A program made the translations under genes and the position numbers. Below, piece by piece: positions 20,512 to 34,732 of a stretch of DNA of 64,000 nt; position 1 is the first letter of the stretch; every line of letters starts with the position of its first letter. Below the pieces are notes generated by a model. That model had not been told where the DNA came from and ran no database searches. It was given only the letters and a program-made list of their open reading frames with translations. The stretch comes from Myxococcales bacterium (GTDB taxonomy: Bacteria > Myxococcota_A > Polyangia > Haliangiales > Haliangiaceae): positions 62,001 to 126,000 of the forward strand of contig JADJUF010000007.1 of the NCBI GenBank assembly GCA_016717005.1. The letters are read 5' to 3'.

Positions 20512-21795
20512 TCAGTAGTTCTCGAACCCGAGGCACGCGCCCAGGGTCGGGTCGTTGACCGGGACCAGGTTGCCCTTCATCGAGCGCCCGACGCCGGCCA
20601 GCCACAGGCCGATCAGCGCGAACAGCAGGGTGAGATCCATGAAGTGGAACCCGACCTTGTACATCTCGGGATCGCCCTGGAGCGGCCCGCGGTTCCAGCC
20701 GGCCTCCATCGTCCAGGTCTGGTTCGGCATGATGTTCCAGTACAGATCGATGTAGTGGAAGACGAGCTGCCACACCGCGAAGAACGCGAGCAGCGGCAGG
20801 ATGCGCTTGGTCCACCGCGTCACGAGGGCGGTGTACGGGAACGCCCAGTGCCCGACCAGGACCAGGATGCTGACGATCTGCCAGCCGCCGAACAGCCGGT
20901 ACGTGTACCAGACCGTCTCCTCGGGCATGTTGCCGTACCACTGCAGCATGAACTGCGAGAAGCCGGTGTAGATCCAGAAGAACGTCCATCCGAACATGTA
21001 CTTGCCGATGTCGTGGTAGTGCTCGACGGTGATCGAGTGCTGGAGCCGGCCGCTGCGCTGGATCGCCATGCTCATCAGCGCCAGCGTGCAGTAGGTCGCG
21101 AGCATCGCGCCCGAGAAGTAGTTGACCGAGTAGATGGTCGAGAACCACATCGGCTGCAGCGTCATGAAGAAGTCCATGACCGCGAACACGGTGGTCAGCG
21201 AGTAGATCAGCACCGCCAGCCCCGACCAGACGCGCTGCTTCTCGGCGCGGCCGTTGTCGCCCTCGGTGTCCGACGCCAGGCTCTGCTTGCGGAACCACGT
21301 CGACATGACGATGTAGACCGCGAAGAAGAAGGCGTAGCGACCGGCGAAGAACACCGGATCGAGCCACCCCAGCTTGTTGTGCATGTGGTGGTGCAGCGGG
21401 TGGTTCGGGTCGTGGAGCTGGTGGACGTTCCAGAAGTAGAGCTGCTCGCTGCCGGCCAGCACCGGGATCAGGAACACGAGGCCCAGGATCGCCACGAGCG
21501 GGAAGGCGCCGGTGATGAACTCGGCCTGCCGGCGCAGCACGATGCCCCACTTGGCGCGGGCGAGGTGGTGGACGATCACGAAGAACAGCGAGCCGACGCA
21601 GATCGAGAACACGAACGACCACGCCGTCAGGTAGGCGTGGAGGAAGTGCCGCCAGTGGTCGCCCTTGTTGGCGCCCAGCGCGATCGAGATGCCGAGCAGG
21701 ACGGCGCCAGCGGTGGCGCCGACCTTGAACATCTGACCGCCGAACTTGTCGGCCTTGATCTTCTCGTCGGGATGAAGCTTCTTGGTCGCGCTCAT
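20512..21795 (-). CDS. actF: alternative complex III quinol-binding subunit ActF
   Basis: A 427-residue polytopic membrane protein with about ten helices. It resembles the NrfD-related ActF family: FLHAYLTAWSFVFSICVGSLFFVIVHHLARAKW, VFAVMDFFMTLQPMWFSTIYSVNYFSG, SGRLQHSITVEHYHDIGKYMFGWTFFW and FHYIDLYWNIMP. In alternative complex III, ActF pairs with ActC in the membrane and contributes to quinol handling. It lies 7 bp after actDE. The C-terminus (FENY) is followed directly by the hairpin element. Confidence 0.93.
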   Translation of the reverse strand: MSATKKLHPDEKIKADKFGGQMFKVGATAGAVLLGISIALGANKGDHWRHFLHAYLTAWSFVFSICVGSLFFVIVHHLARAKWGIVLRRQAEFITGAFPLVAILGLVFLIPVLAGSEQLYFWNVHQLHDPNHPLHHHMHNKLGWLDPVFFAGRYAFFFAVYIVMSTWFRKQSLASDTEGDNGRAEKQRVWSGLAVLIYSLTTVFAVMDFFMTLQPMWFSTIYSVNYFSGAMLATYCTLALMSMAIQRSGRLQHSITVEHYHDIGKYMFGWTFFWIYTGFSQFMLQWYGNMPEETVWYTYRLFGGWQIVSILVLVGHWAFPYTALVTRWTKRILPLLAFFAVWQLVFHYIDLYWNIMPNQTWTMEAGWNRGPLQGDPEMYKVGFHFMDLTLLFALIGLWLAGVGRSMKGNLVPVNDPTLGACLGFENY

Positions 21796-21802
21796 GGCTG
21801 CC

Positions 21803-23149
21803 TCACCGGACCTGGGCGCCGGCCGGGAGTTCGGCCTGGGTCGCGTTCTGGCCGCGCTGCAGGGCGCGGACGTACAGGAGAATGGCCCACCGATCCCGGA
21901 CCGGGACCTGGGCGGCGTAACCCATCATCGTGTTGTAGCCGTTCGAGATCGTGTTGAAGAGCTGCCCGTTGGGCATCTTGATCACGACCGAGTCAGACGA
22001 GACCAGGTTGCGCGCCTCCCAGGCGCCGCCGCGCAGCGCGACCCGCTCGGGCACGACGCCGTGGCCGGCGCCGTCGAAGCCGTGGCACGGCGCGCAGTAG
22101 ATGTTGAAGCGCTCCTGGCCGCGATCGAGCAGCTTGGCGTCGACCTCGAGCGTCGTCGGCAGCTCGGTGATCCACTGGCCGTCGCGCAGGCCGCGGTAGT
22201 AGGCGTCGTCGGCGTTGAGGCTGCCGCGCGCGATCGTGCCCTCGATCTCGCCGCGGTTGGCGCGGCCGTCGGCGAACTCGGCGAAGGCCTGGTCGCTCTT
22301 GGCCTTGGGCTGGAAGTCCATGTCCGAGAAGACGTGCCAGTGCGGGTCGCTCGACTTCGAGGCCCGGGCCTTGAAGGCCAGCGCGAACGGGATGATCGCG
22401 ACCACGGTGGCGACGGTCATCGCGCCGTAGATCCACTTGGGCACGGTCCGGGCCTCGGGCCGCGTGTCGACGTGGCACTCCTCGACGTGGGTGGCGCCGG
22501 CGGCCACGAGGAGCTGCTTGGTCTGCTCGAGCTCGAAGCGCTGGTCCGAGGCCTCGATGCCCAGGAACATGCCGTCGTCGGTGACGCGCGCGAATCGATC
22601 GAGCCGGAAGAACGGGTGCCAGACCTGCGGCAGCTTGTTGGCCGCCCACATCCCGAAGAACGTGGTGAGCACCGACAGGAGGATCGTCGTCTCGTAGGCG
22701 ATCGGGACGTTGGCCGGGATGCTCCACGTCGGCTTGCCGCCGATGTTCCACGGCCAGTTGTGGGCGTTCATCCACCACTGCATCAGCACGCCGCCGGCGA
22801 GGCCGGCGAGGCCGCCCGCGAACACCACCAGCGGCAAGCGCGTGCGCTTGATGCCCATGGCGTCGTCGATGCCGTGCACCGGGAACGGGCTGTAGCAGTC
22901 GAACTCGGTGTAGCCGGCGTTCTTGACCTTGCGGGCGGCCGAGATCAGCGCGCCCGGGGTCTCGAACTCGGCGAGCAGGCCGTGCAGCTCGGTGTCGGGG
23001 CCGCCGTGCGCACCCTCGGCGTCGCCGCCGTGCGCGCCGCCGTCGCCGTGATCGGGGTCGCCGCCGTGATCGCCGCCGTCGCCGGGATCGGCGGGGCCAG
23101 CGCTGGCCGCGTCGTCATGCTCGTCGTTGGTGTGGGTGTCAGCTTCCAT
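21803..23149 (-). CDS. actDE: ActD-ActE fusion: DUF3341 membrane subunit plus cytochrome c
   Basis: A 448-residue fusion. A His/Gly/Asp-rich start is followed by an ActD domain (LLAEFETPGALISAARKVKNAGYTEFDCYSPFPVHG), with helices LPLVVFAGGLAGLAGGVLMQWW and ETTILLSVLTTFFGMWAANKLP. After DGMFLGIEA a third helix (YGAMTVATVVAIIPFALAF) leads to an ActE cytochrome c domain with CAPCHGFDGAGHG and a methionine near GYNTMMGYA. ActD and ActE are separate genes in many bacteria. Fusing them ties the electron-carrying heme to the membrane module. A GGAG sits 8 bases before the ATG at 23149. It is transcribed with its neighbours. Confidence 0.92.
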   Translation of the reverse strand: MEADTHTNDEHDDAASAGPADPGDGGDHGGDPDHGDGGAHGGDAEGAHGGPDTELHGLLAEFETPGALISAARKVKNAGYTEFDCYSPFPVHGIDDAMGIKRTRLPLVVFAGGLAGLAGGVLMQWWMNAHNWPWNIGGKPTWSIPANVPIAYETTILLSVLTTFFGMWAANKLPQVWHPFFRLDRFARVTDDGMFLGIEASDQRFELEQTKQLLVAAGATHVEECHVDTRPEARTVPKWIYGAMTVATVVAIIPFALAFKARASKSSDPHWHVFSDMDFQPKAKSDQAFAEFADGRANRGEIEGTIARGSLNADDAYYRGLRDGQWITELPTTLEVDAKLLDRGQERFNIYCAPCHGFDGAGHGVVPERVALRGGAWEARNLVSSDSVVIKMPNGQLFNTISNGYNTMMGYAAQVPVRDRWAILLYVRALQRGQNATQAELPAGAQVR

Positions 23150-23256
23150 GAGCTTGTCTCCGCATGAAGCGGTCAGAGTCGCTGGGTGGTTCGGGAGGTA
23201 CGGGGCACGGCTCGGACATGGGCCGGGGCGCGGCGCCGGGGCGCCGCGTCGTCAGC

Positions 23257-24648
<1,392 letters not shown>

Positions 24649-24651
24649 GGC

Positions 24652-27788
<3,137 letters not shown>

Positions 27789-27801
<13 letters not shown>

Positions 27802-28433
27802 GTGGAGCAATCCGTCGGCGGGTTGATGCGGAGATCGGCCTTCACCTTCGCGCCCTCACCGGGCTGGGGCTTGTACCCCATCACGGTCACGTTCTCGGGG
27901 TTGCGCAGGTTGGGCTCCGGGTTGCGGTGGCAGTCCAGGCACCACTGCATCGTCAGCGGCGCGGCCTGGAACACCGTCGGCATCTGGTCGATGCGGCCGT
28001 GGCACGACTCGCAGCCGATGCCGCGGGTCACGTGCGCGCTGTGGTTGAAGTAGACGTAGTCAGGCAGGTCGGTCACCCGCGTCCAGCGCACCGGGATGTT
28101 CTCGAAGAACGCCTGGCGCACCGGAGTGAGCTTCTCGCTCTTGGGCAGCACCGTCTGGTGACAGTTCATGCACGTCGCCGCCGGGGGGACCGCCGCCTTC
28201 GCCGACCGGTCCACCACGTTGTGGCAGTACCGGCAGTCGAGGCCGAGCTCGCCGACGTGCAGCGCGTGGCTGTACGGCACCGGCTGCTTCGGCATGTAGC
28301 CGATGCGCAAGGTCTGCGGGTCCTTCACCACCGCCGCGAGCGCGACGATGTAGACCGGCCCCAGCAAGGCAGCCGGTGTGATGACGTACTTCTTGAGTGG
28401 TTGGGTCCACTCCGGGAACAGGAAGCGAGCCAT
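27789..28433 (-). CDS. actA: alternative complex III pentaheme cytochrome ActA
   Basis: A 214-residue protein with an N-terminal membrane anchor (YVITPAALLGPVYIVALAAVV) and five CxxCH heme sites: CRYCH, CMNCH, CESCH, CLDCH and CSTCH, the last within two residues of the C-terminus. It is the first gene of the cluster. The ATG at 28433 gives an N-terminus MARFLFPEWTQPLKK typical of the family; longer forms lack family sense. ActA carries electrons on the periplasmic side between ActB and downstream acceptors. Its tail overlaps actB. Confidence 0.95.
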
Positions 28434-28783
28434 ATCGGTTCCTACAAGACCGCCCCGCCGGGGGAGCTGTTGAACGAGGGCGCGTACGGGTTGTACGGGC
28501 GTGAGGTTTTCATCACGAACAGGAGCGTTATCGCAAGGTTCGGAGGCAGTCGATTTGTCGCGGAGGATCTGCTGCGCCTGGGCCGGCCGGGGAGGCCGCC
28601 CGGACGACGAGATGCATGGAGTGCCAGAACTTCCGCACGATTGGGCTGCGGCAGTAGAGCGCAGGAAGCAGATCCTGCGCGAGGGTTCGCAGGCTTTGCG
28701 ATCGCTTCGCGACAATACGCCGCATCCGATCGGCGCTCGCCAATGCGGTGGAATGACGCAGGTGGATGCGCGAAGCTCGAACG
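28434..28783. promoter_or_regulatory. divergent control region upstream of actA
   Basis: No gene is supported in these 350 bp between actA (minus) and the small plus-strand gene. The stretch 28500-28560 is less GC-rich than its surroundings and contains TTGCGA followed 17 bp later by ATGAAA on the minus strand, a weak sigma70-like pair. This is where the promoter of the whole respiratory cluster should lie, but the exact site is not clear. Confidence 0.4.
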
Positions 28784-29143
28784 ATGACCACCACGAAGCC
28801 ACCGGCAGACGACGCGGCCGAGGTCGTGGTGGTGCGCCCCGAGGACGCCCCGCCCGCCCCTGGCGGCGCGATCGATCGTCAGCCCGGCTCCCGCGCGCTG
28901 TCGAGCGACGACGACCTGCCGGTCGTCGCCAGGCTGGTGATCGAGATCCGCTCGGACGGCACCCGCACCGTGGCCCGCGGCGCGATCGAGGACGCCGCCA
29001 CCGGCCAGAAGACCGCCGTGATGGCCCGCGGCGGCTCGCCCCTCGCGCTCGCCGCGAGCCTGACCCGCGGCCTCGCCCGCGGCCTCACCGCCCTGCCCCT
29101 CGCCGCGACCTCGGCCGCCCTGCGCCGCCTGCTGCGCCGCTGA
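28784..29143 (+). CDS. small basic-tailed protein of unknown function
   Basis: A 119-residue protein from the ATG at 28784. An acidic, Pro-rich N-terminus is followed by a plausible small beta unit (ARLVIEIRSDGTRTVARGAIEDAATGQKTAVMARGG) and a hydrophobic, Arg-ending helix (LALAASLTRGLARGLTALPLAATSAALRRLLRR). The amphipathic C-terminus could contact membrane or nucleic acid. No family is recognised. It is convergent with rpsA. Confidence 0.55.
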   Translation: MTTTKPPADDAAEVVVVRPEDAPPAPGGAIDRQPGSRALSSDDDLPVVARLVIEIRSDGTRTVARGAIEDAATGQKTAVMARGGSPLALAASLTRGLARGLTALPLAATSAALRRLLRR

Positions 29144-29165
29144 GCGGCGCCTGGCGCCGGGTGCC

Positions 29166-29181
29166 GGGTGTCAGCCGATCG
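29166..29181 (-). repeat. solitary copy of the 16-mer arrayed at 61 kb
   Basis: The reverse complement of this stretch is CGATCGGCTGACACCC, identical to the 16-mer repeated 11 times at 61122-61533. It lies between convergent genes, just before the rpsA hairpin. Confidence 0.8.
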
Positions 29182-29218
29182 GGCGCCGGCCGCGCCCGAA
29201 CCCTGGCGTACAAATGCC

Positions 29219-29246
29219 GACGGGCGCCGGTTGAAGGGCGCCCGTC
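29219..29246. terminator. rpsA: hairpin between rpsA and the convergent small gene
   Basis: A perfect 10-bp stem, GACGGGCGCC and GGCGCCCGTC with an 8-base loop, starts about 40 bp after the rpsA stop. On the rpsA strand GGCATTTGT follows, only weakly U-rich. It could serve both convergent genes. Confidence 0.6.
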
Positions 29247-29286
29247 CAACGTCAGGGCCGCGTGGGCGGCCCATCGACTGCGTCGA

Positions 29287-31050
<1,764 letters not shown>

Positions 31051-31108
31051 GATGGAAAGTGGCTCCTCGGACGAATTTGCGACGGGCTCTCCCGGCGCAG
31101 GGGCGAAG

Positions 31109-31137
31109 GATTACTAGCGGGCGCCCCCCGTTGTCAA
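31109..31137 (-). promoter_or_regulatory. rpsA: sigma70-type promoter of rpsA
   Basis: On the minus strand TTGACA (31132-31137) is followed after 17 bp by GTAATC (31109-31114), or after 15 bp by TAGTAA. The -35 matches consensus exactly. The start of rpsA lies about 60 bp downstream of the -10. Confidence 0.6.
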
Positions 31138-31331
31138 CGGCTGGTTTGGCCGCTCGGGATGGATTTTCGGGGGGGTAGCGGCCCCTACCCGCCGTCCAAG
31201 GCCGGTTCCGGCTCCGCCTCAAGGCGCAAGGTCCCCGCGCCCGCGATCGCAGATCAGCGGATCCCCTCGCCCACCCGGCTCCGGCTCGGCCCGACTCGAC
31301 CCGACTCCGGGCCCGCGGCGCCCCGCCCGCC

Positions 31332-31444
<113 letters not shown>

Positions 31445-31448
31445 CTGT

Positions 31449-32126
31449 TCAGGTCGCGCGGCGCGAGACCTCGGCCGCGAGGCGGTCGATCACGTCGTCG
31501 AGGCCGACGTCGGAGCTGTCGACGAGGACCGCGTCGTCGGCCGCGCGCATGGGCGCCACGTCGCGGCTGGCGTCGCGCTCGTCGCGCTCGCGGATGTCGC
31601 GCAGGGTGTCCTCGAAGCTGGGGGCGTCGCCGCCGTTGGACTCGAGCTCGGCGTGCCGCCGGCGGGCCCGCTCCTCGTCCGAGGCGGTCAGGAAGAACTT
31701 GGCGCCGGCGTCGGGGAACACCACCGTGCCGGTGTCGCGGCCCTCGACCACGACCCCGCCGGCCCCGCCGAGGCGCCGCTGCAGCTCGAGCAGCCCGGCC
31801 CGGACCGCCGGGTGGCGCGAGACCCTCGACGCGCCCTGCGAGGCCTCGGGGGTGCGGATCGCGGTGGTCACGTCGGCGCCGCCGAGGCGCACGTGGTTGA
31901 CGTCGCCCTCGAAGTGGAAGTCGATGTCGAGGCCGGCCGCGATCGGGGCCAGCGCGGCCTCGTCGTCGAGGTCGATCCCGCGCGCGAGCGCGGTGATCGC
32001 GACCGCGCGATAGATCGCCCCGGTGTCGAGCAGGCGGTAGCCGAGGCGCCGCGCCAGCCGGCGCGCGACGGTCGACTTGCCGGCGCCGGCGGGACCGTCG
32101 ATCGTGACCACGAGAGGAGTCGACAT
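31449..32126 (-). CDS. cmk: cytidylate kinase
   Basis: A 225-residue nucleoside monophosphate kinase. P-loop GPAGAGKSTVARRLARRLGY, then LLDTGAIYRAVA, which binds CMP, and VVVEGRDTGTVVFPDAGAKFFLTAS and ASDEERARRR in the lid. It phosphorylates CMP and dCMP using ATP. The ATG at 32126 is chosen because the family begins two to seven residues before the P-loop strand. It is followed downstream by rpsA on the same strand; cmk-rpsA adjacency is widespread in bacteria, which supports both calls. Confidence 0.95.
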   Translation of the reverse strand: MSTPLVVTIDGPAGAGKSTVARRLARRLGYRLLDTGAIYRAVAITALARGIDLDDEAALAPIAAGLDIDFHFEGDVNHVRLGGADVTTAIRTPEASQGASRVSRHPAVRAGLLELQRRLGGAGGVVVEGRDTGTVVFPDAGAKFFLTASDEERARRRHAELESNGGDAPSFEDTLRDIRERDERDASRDVAPMRAADDAVLVDSSDVGLDDVIDRLAAEVSRRAT

Positions 32127-32178
32127 CGCGCGGACACTACACACTGCGGTTACCGGCGGCCAGTGCTACCGTGGCGCC

Positions 32179-32970
32179 ATGGCGACGCCCGCCGCACCGG
32201 TCCCGGAGCGCCGCTGGCGCCGGTTCGCCGACGTGGTCGCGCTGACCCTGGGCGTGAACGTGTGGCTGTCGCTGGTCGTCATCCCGTCGGCCCAGGTCGG
32301 CGCGCTCGGCACGACGACGCGGATCGCGCTGGTGCTCCTGCCCCTGCTGGTGCTCGGGCTCGGCATCGCCGCGCGGTCCGAGCTGGTGCTGCTCGGCGTG
32401 TTCCCGTCGACGCTGCTGGTGCCGATCTCGATGACGCCGGCGATCGCCGCCCCGCACCTGTTCGGCCCGGTCCGGTTCTTCGTCGTCGCGCTGGGCGTCG
32501 TCGCCTACCTGCTGGCCGGCTCGTTCTTCATGTCGTTCCACGAGCCGGCGACGCCGCGATCGGCGCGGCCGCTGGCGTCGTCGACCGAGCCGCGGGCCGA
32601 CCGATGGCGCCGGCGCGAGCGGCTGTACTGGGGGCTGACCGCGCTGTCGATCGTGTGCCCGATGCTGGGCCTCTACTGGGTCAACTACGACCCGGCGATC
32701 AACGCGTTCCTGGCCCAGATGTACGCCGGGCGGGTCGCCTCGATGTCGACCCTGCTCAACGTCACCGTGCTGGCCCTGTGGCTGGTGCTGTACCTGCACG
32801 TGTTCCTCGGCGTGCTCAAGCCCCACCGCACCGGCGACCGCGCGCTGGTGACCGACCTCGCGATCACGCGGACCCAGGCCCGCAGCGGGCGGCCGCGCCT
32901 GCGCTTCCACCTGGCGGTGGCCGCGGCGCTGGTGCTGATGGCGGTGCTGATCGTCATGCGCCGCGGCTGA
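32179..32970 (+). CDS. multi-pass membrane protein of unknown function
   Basis: A 263-residue protein with about seven helices: VVALTLGVNVWLSLVVIP, IALVLLPLLVLGLGIAA, VLLGVFPSTLLVPISMTP, FFVVALGVVAYLLAGSFF, LYWGLTALSIVCPMLGLYWV, LLNVTVLALWLVLYLHVFLGVL and FHLAVAAALVLMAVLIV. A soluble loop with RADRWRRRERLYW sits in the middle. No transporter motif is recognised. The ATG at 32179 follows directly from the divergent cmk start region. It may form an operon with the small membrane protein 67 bp downstream. Confidence 0.7.
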   Translation: MATPAAPVPERRWRRFADVVALTLGVNVWLSLVVIPSAQVGALGTTTRIALVLLPLLVLGLGIAARSELVLLGVFPSTLLVPISMTPAIAAPHLFGPVRFFVVALGVVAYLLAGSFFMSFHEPATPRSARPLASSTEPRADRWRRRERLYWGLTALSIVCPMLGLYWVNYDPAINAFLAQMYAGRVASMSTLLNVTVLALWLVLYLHVFLGVLKPHRTGDRALVTDLAITRTQARSGRPRLRFHLAVAAALVLMAVLIVMRRG

Positions 32971-33037
32971 TCCAGCGCGCGATCGCCCGCGCGGTCGATG
33001 GCAGGGGCCGACCATTCACGCTACGCTCGGGCCACTC

Positions 33038-33226
33038 GTGAGGCGCTACTTCTTCGAGGTGCTGGCGCTGGCCTTGATCGGCGGCAGCATGTTCTTCTTC
33101 AAGGAGTCGATCGACTACCTTGCGCGGCGCGACTACGTGGCGTCGCTGATCGTCATGCTCATCGGGTTCGCGGTGATCACGGTCGGCAAGGAGATGGCGC
33201 GGCTGGCCCTGGTCCAGCGCGACTAG
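33038..33226 (+). CDS. 62-residue two-helix membrane protein
   Basis: GTG start at 33038. Two hydrophobic segments (FFEVLALALIGGSMFFF and YVASLIVMLIGFAVITVG) are joined by a charged loop KESIDYLARRDY. A short basic tail follows. No family is recognised. Its TAG stop lies exactly at the left end of the MITE-like element, so the element could have altered the original 3' end. Confidence 0.6.
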   Translation: MRRYFFEVLALALIGGSMFFFKESIDYLARRDYVASLIVMLIGFAVITVGKEMARLALVQRD

Positions 33227-33382
33227 TGCTCCGACCGCGTGATTCTGAACCGCCACGCCGCCGACCCCCCCCCGGGGGCGGTGTTCCCCCCCCCCGAGCG
33301 GGGGGGGGCGGGCCGCGGCCGCTGCGCTCGCCCTGGGGCGCCTCGACGCCGTGGACGGATCACAATCACCCGGTCGGAGCAC
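33226..33382. mobile_element. 157-bp MITE-like element with 19-bp terminal inverted repeats
   Basis: Left end GTGCTCCGACCGCGTGATT (33226-33244) and right end AATCACCCGGTCGGAGCAC (33364-33382) are inverted repeats with one mismatch. Both ends are flanked by TA (33224-33225 and 33383-33384), the target duplication of IS630/Tc1-mariner-type elements. It has no coding capacity. The interior holds long C and G runs (33266-33309) able to fold. It sits between the stop of the small membrane gene and 8 bp before the ATG of the next gene, so it may also supply that gene's leader. Confidence 0.7.
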
Positions 33383-33389
33383 TAGGGCC

Positions 33390-34373
33390 ATGCGCGCCTG
33401 GCCCCGGATCCGGTCGTCGGCCCTGGTGGGCGGGCTCGCGCTGATCGCCGTCATCGCGGCGGCCGGCTGCGGCGGCGGTGGCGAGGCGCGGCCGGCGCCA
33501 GTGGCGGGGCCGCCCGACCTGACCGCGCAGCCAGCCGGCCCCGACGATCTGGTCGTGGCGCGGGTCGACGGCCGACCGGTCTACGGCTCGTGCGTCGCGG
33601 CCCAGGCCGCCGGTCGCCACGTCGATCGCGCGACCGCGCTGGCCGACTGCGTCGACCTCGAGCTCCTGGCCGGCGCCGCGCTGGCCCGTGGTCTCGATCG
33701 CGATCCGGCCGTCGCCGCCGAGGGCCGCGCCGCGGCCGCGACCCGGCTGGTCGACGTCGAGCTGCGCGCGCGGGTCCAGCGCTGGGCCGACCTGCCGCGC
33801 GACTTCCGCGATCCGCTGCTCGAGAAGAACCGCGTCCGCATGAACCGCCCCGAGTCGCGGGCGTCGTTCTACGGGCGGATCAAGGTGGCCAAGGACGACG
33901 TCGGTGGGCCGCGCGACCAGCTCGCCGAGCAGGCGAGCCGCGCCGCCTACGCCCAGCTGGGGCCCCGCGACGACCTGTTCAAGGCCGACCTCGACGCGGT
34001 GGTCCACGCCGCCGCCGCCGCCGCCGACCCGACGCTCGAGGTCGAGATCGGCCGCGGCGCCCCCACCGAGCAGGACTTCGGCCTGCGCGAGTACTACCGC
34101 CAGGCGCTGTTCTCGGTCGACCGGCCAGGGCAGGCGGCGGCGCCGGTGCGCAGCCCGTGGGGCTGGGACATCATCCTCTACTCCGACTTCCGCCGGCCGC
34201 CGGCGCTGACCGAGGACGAGTTCACGGCCAAGCTGTTCCCCGCGGCGCGGCTCGAGTACTGGAACCGGTGGTCGGGCGGCCTGGCCCGCGGCCACCAGGT
34301 CTCCGTCGCCGACCCGGCCGTGCTCGATCGCCTGTGGGGCGGCGCCGTCGACCCGCGCGAGGACCGGCGATGA
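33390..34373 (+). CDS. PpiC/SurA-like peptidyl-prolyl isomerase lipoprotein
   Basis: A 327-residue protein with a lipoprotein-type signal (LALIAVIAAAGCGGGGE). VVARVDGRPVYGSCVAAQA is the short SurA-type N-terminal helix entry. A helical region follows, then a parvulin-like segment with GRGAPTEQDFGLREYYRQALFSVDRPGQ and SPWGWDIILYSD. It is likely a periplasmic folding chaperone, though the isomerase domain is diverged. The ATG at 33390 lies just past the MITE-like element; a start inside that element (33351) is possible. Its stop overlaps the Roadblock gene (ATGA), beginning a tightly coupled operon. Confidence 0.7.
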   Translation: MRAWPRIRSSALVGGLALIAVIAAAGCGGGGEARPAPVAGPPDLTAQPAGPDDLVVARVDGRPVYGSCVAAQAAGRHVDRATALADCVDLELLAGAALARGLDRDPAVAAEGRAAAATRLVDVELRARVQRWADLPRDFRDPLLEKNRVRMNRPESRASFYGRIKVAKDDVGGPRDQLAEQASRAAYAQLGPRDDLFKADLDAVVHAAAAAADPTLEVEIGRGAPTEQDFGLREYYRQALFSVDRPGQAAAPVRSPWGWDIILYSDFRRPPALTEDEFTAKLFPAARLEYWNRWSGGLARGHQVSVADPAVLDRLWGGAVDPREDRR

Positions 34374-34732
34374 GCCCGTTCGCGCGCATCCTCGAGCGCG
34401 CGATCGCCGAGACCCCGGGCGCCATCGGCGGGGCGTTCGCGGCCTCCGACGGCGAGATGGTCGACTTCGTCGCGTCCGGCGACCCCACCGACCTGGCGAT
34501 CCTCACCGCCCACTACGGCGTGATCCTCGCCAACCTCGAGGCCCTGCTCGACACCCAGCACTTCGGCGGCGCCGAGTACTTCGTGATCGAGAACAGCGGG
34601 CTCGACGTCGTGGTCCACACCGTCGACGACGGCTACTACGCGCTCCTGGCCGTGCCGCCGCCAGCGCCGATCGGCCAGGCCCTGGGCGCGCTCGCGACCG
34701 CCGCGATCGCGCTGCGCCGGGAGATGCGCTAG
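34370..34732 (+). CDS. Roadblock/LC7-domain protein
   Basis: A 120-residue protein covering one Roadblock/LC7 domain: LERAIAETPGAIGGAFAASDGEMVDF, a central helix (HYGVILANLEALLD), then EYFVIENSGLDVVVHTVDDGYYALLAV and a final helix. In myxobacteria such proteins work with small GTPases (MglB with MglA) or as regulatory scaffolds. No GTPase is nearby. It is linked by ATGA to the upstream lipoprotein gene and by TAGTG to the DUF4350 gene. Confidence 0.85.
   Translation: MSPFARILERAIAETPGAIGGAFAASDGEMVDFVASGDPTDLAILTAHYGVILANLEALLDTQHFGGAEYFVIENSGLDVVVHTVDDGYYALLAVPPPAPIGQALGALATAAIALRREMR

Noticed and set aside
31168..31192. Small hairpin GGGTAG/CTACCC as a terminator
   Set aside because: Short stem, no U-tract, far from the cmk stop and inside the rpsA upstream region; not convincing.
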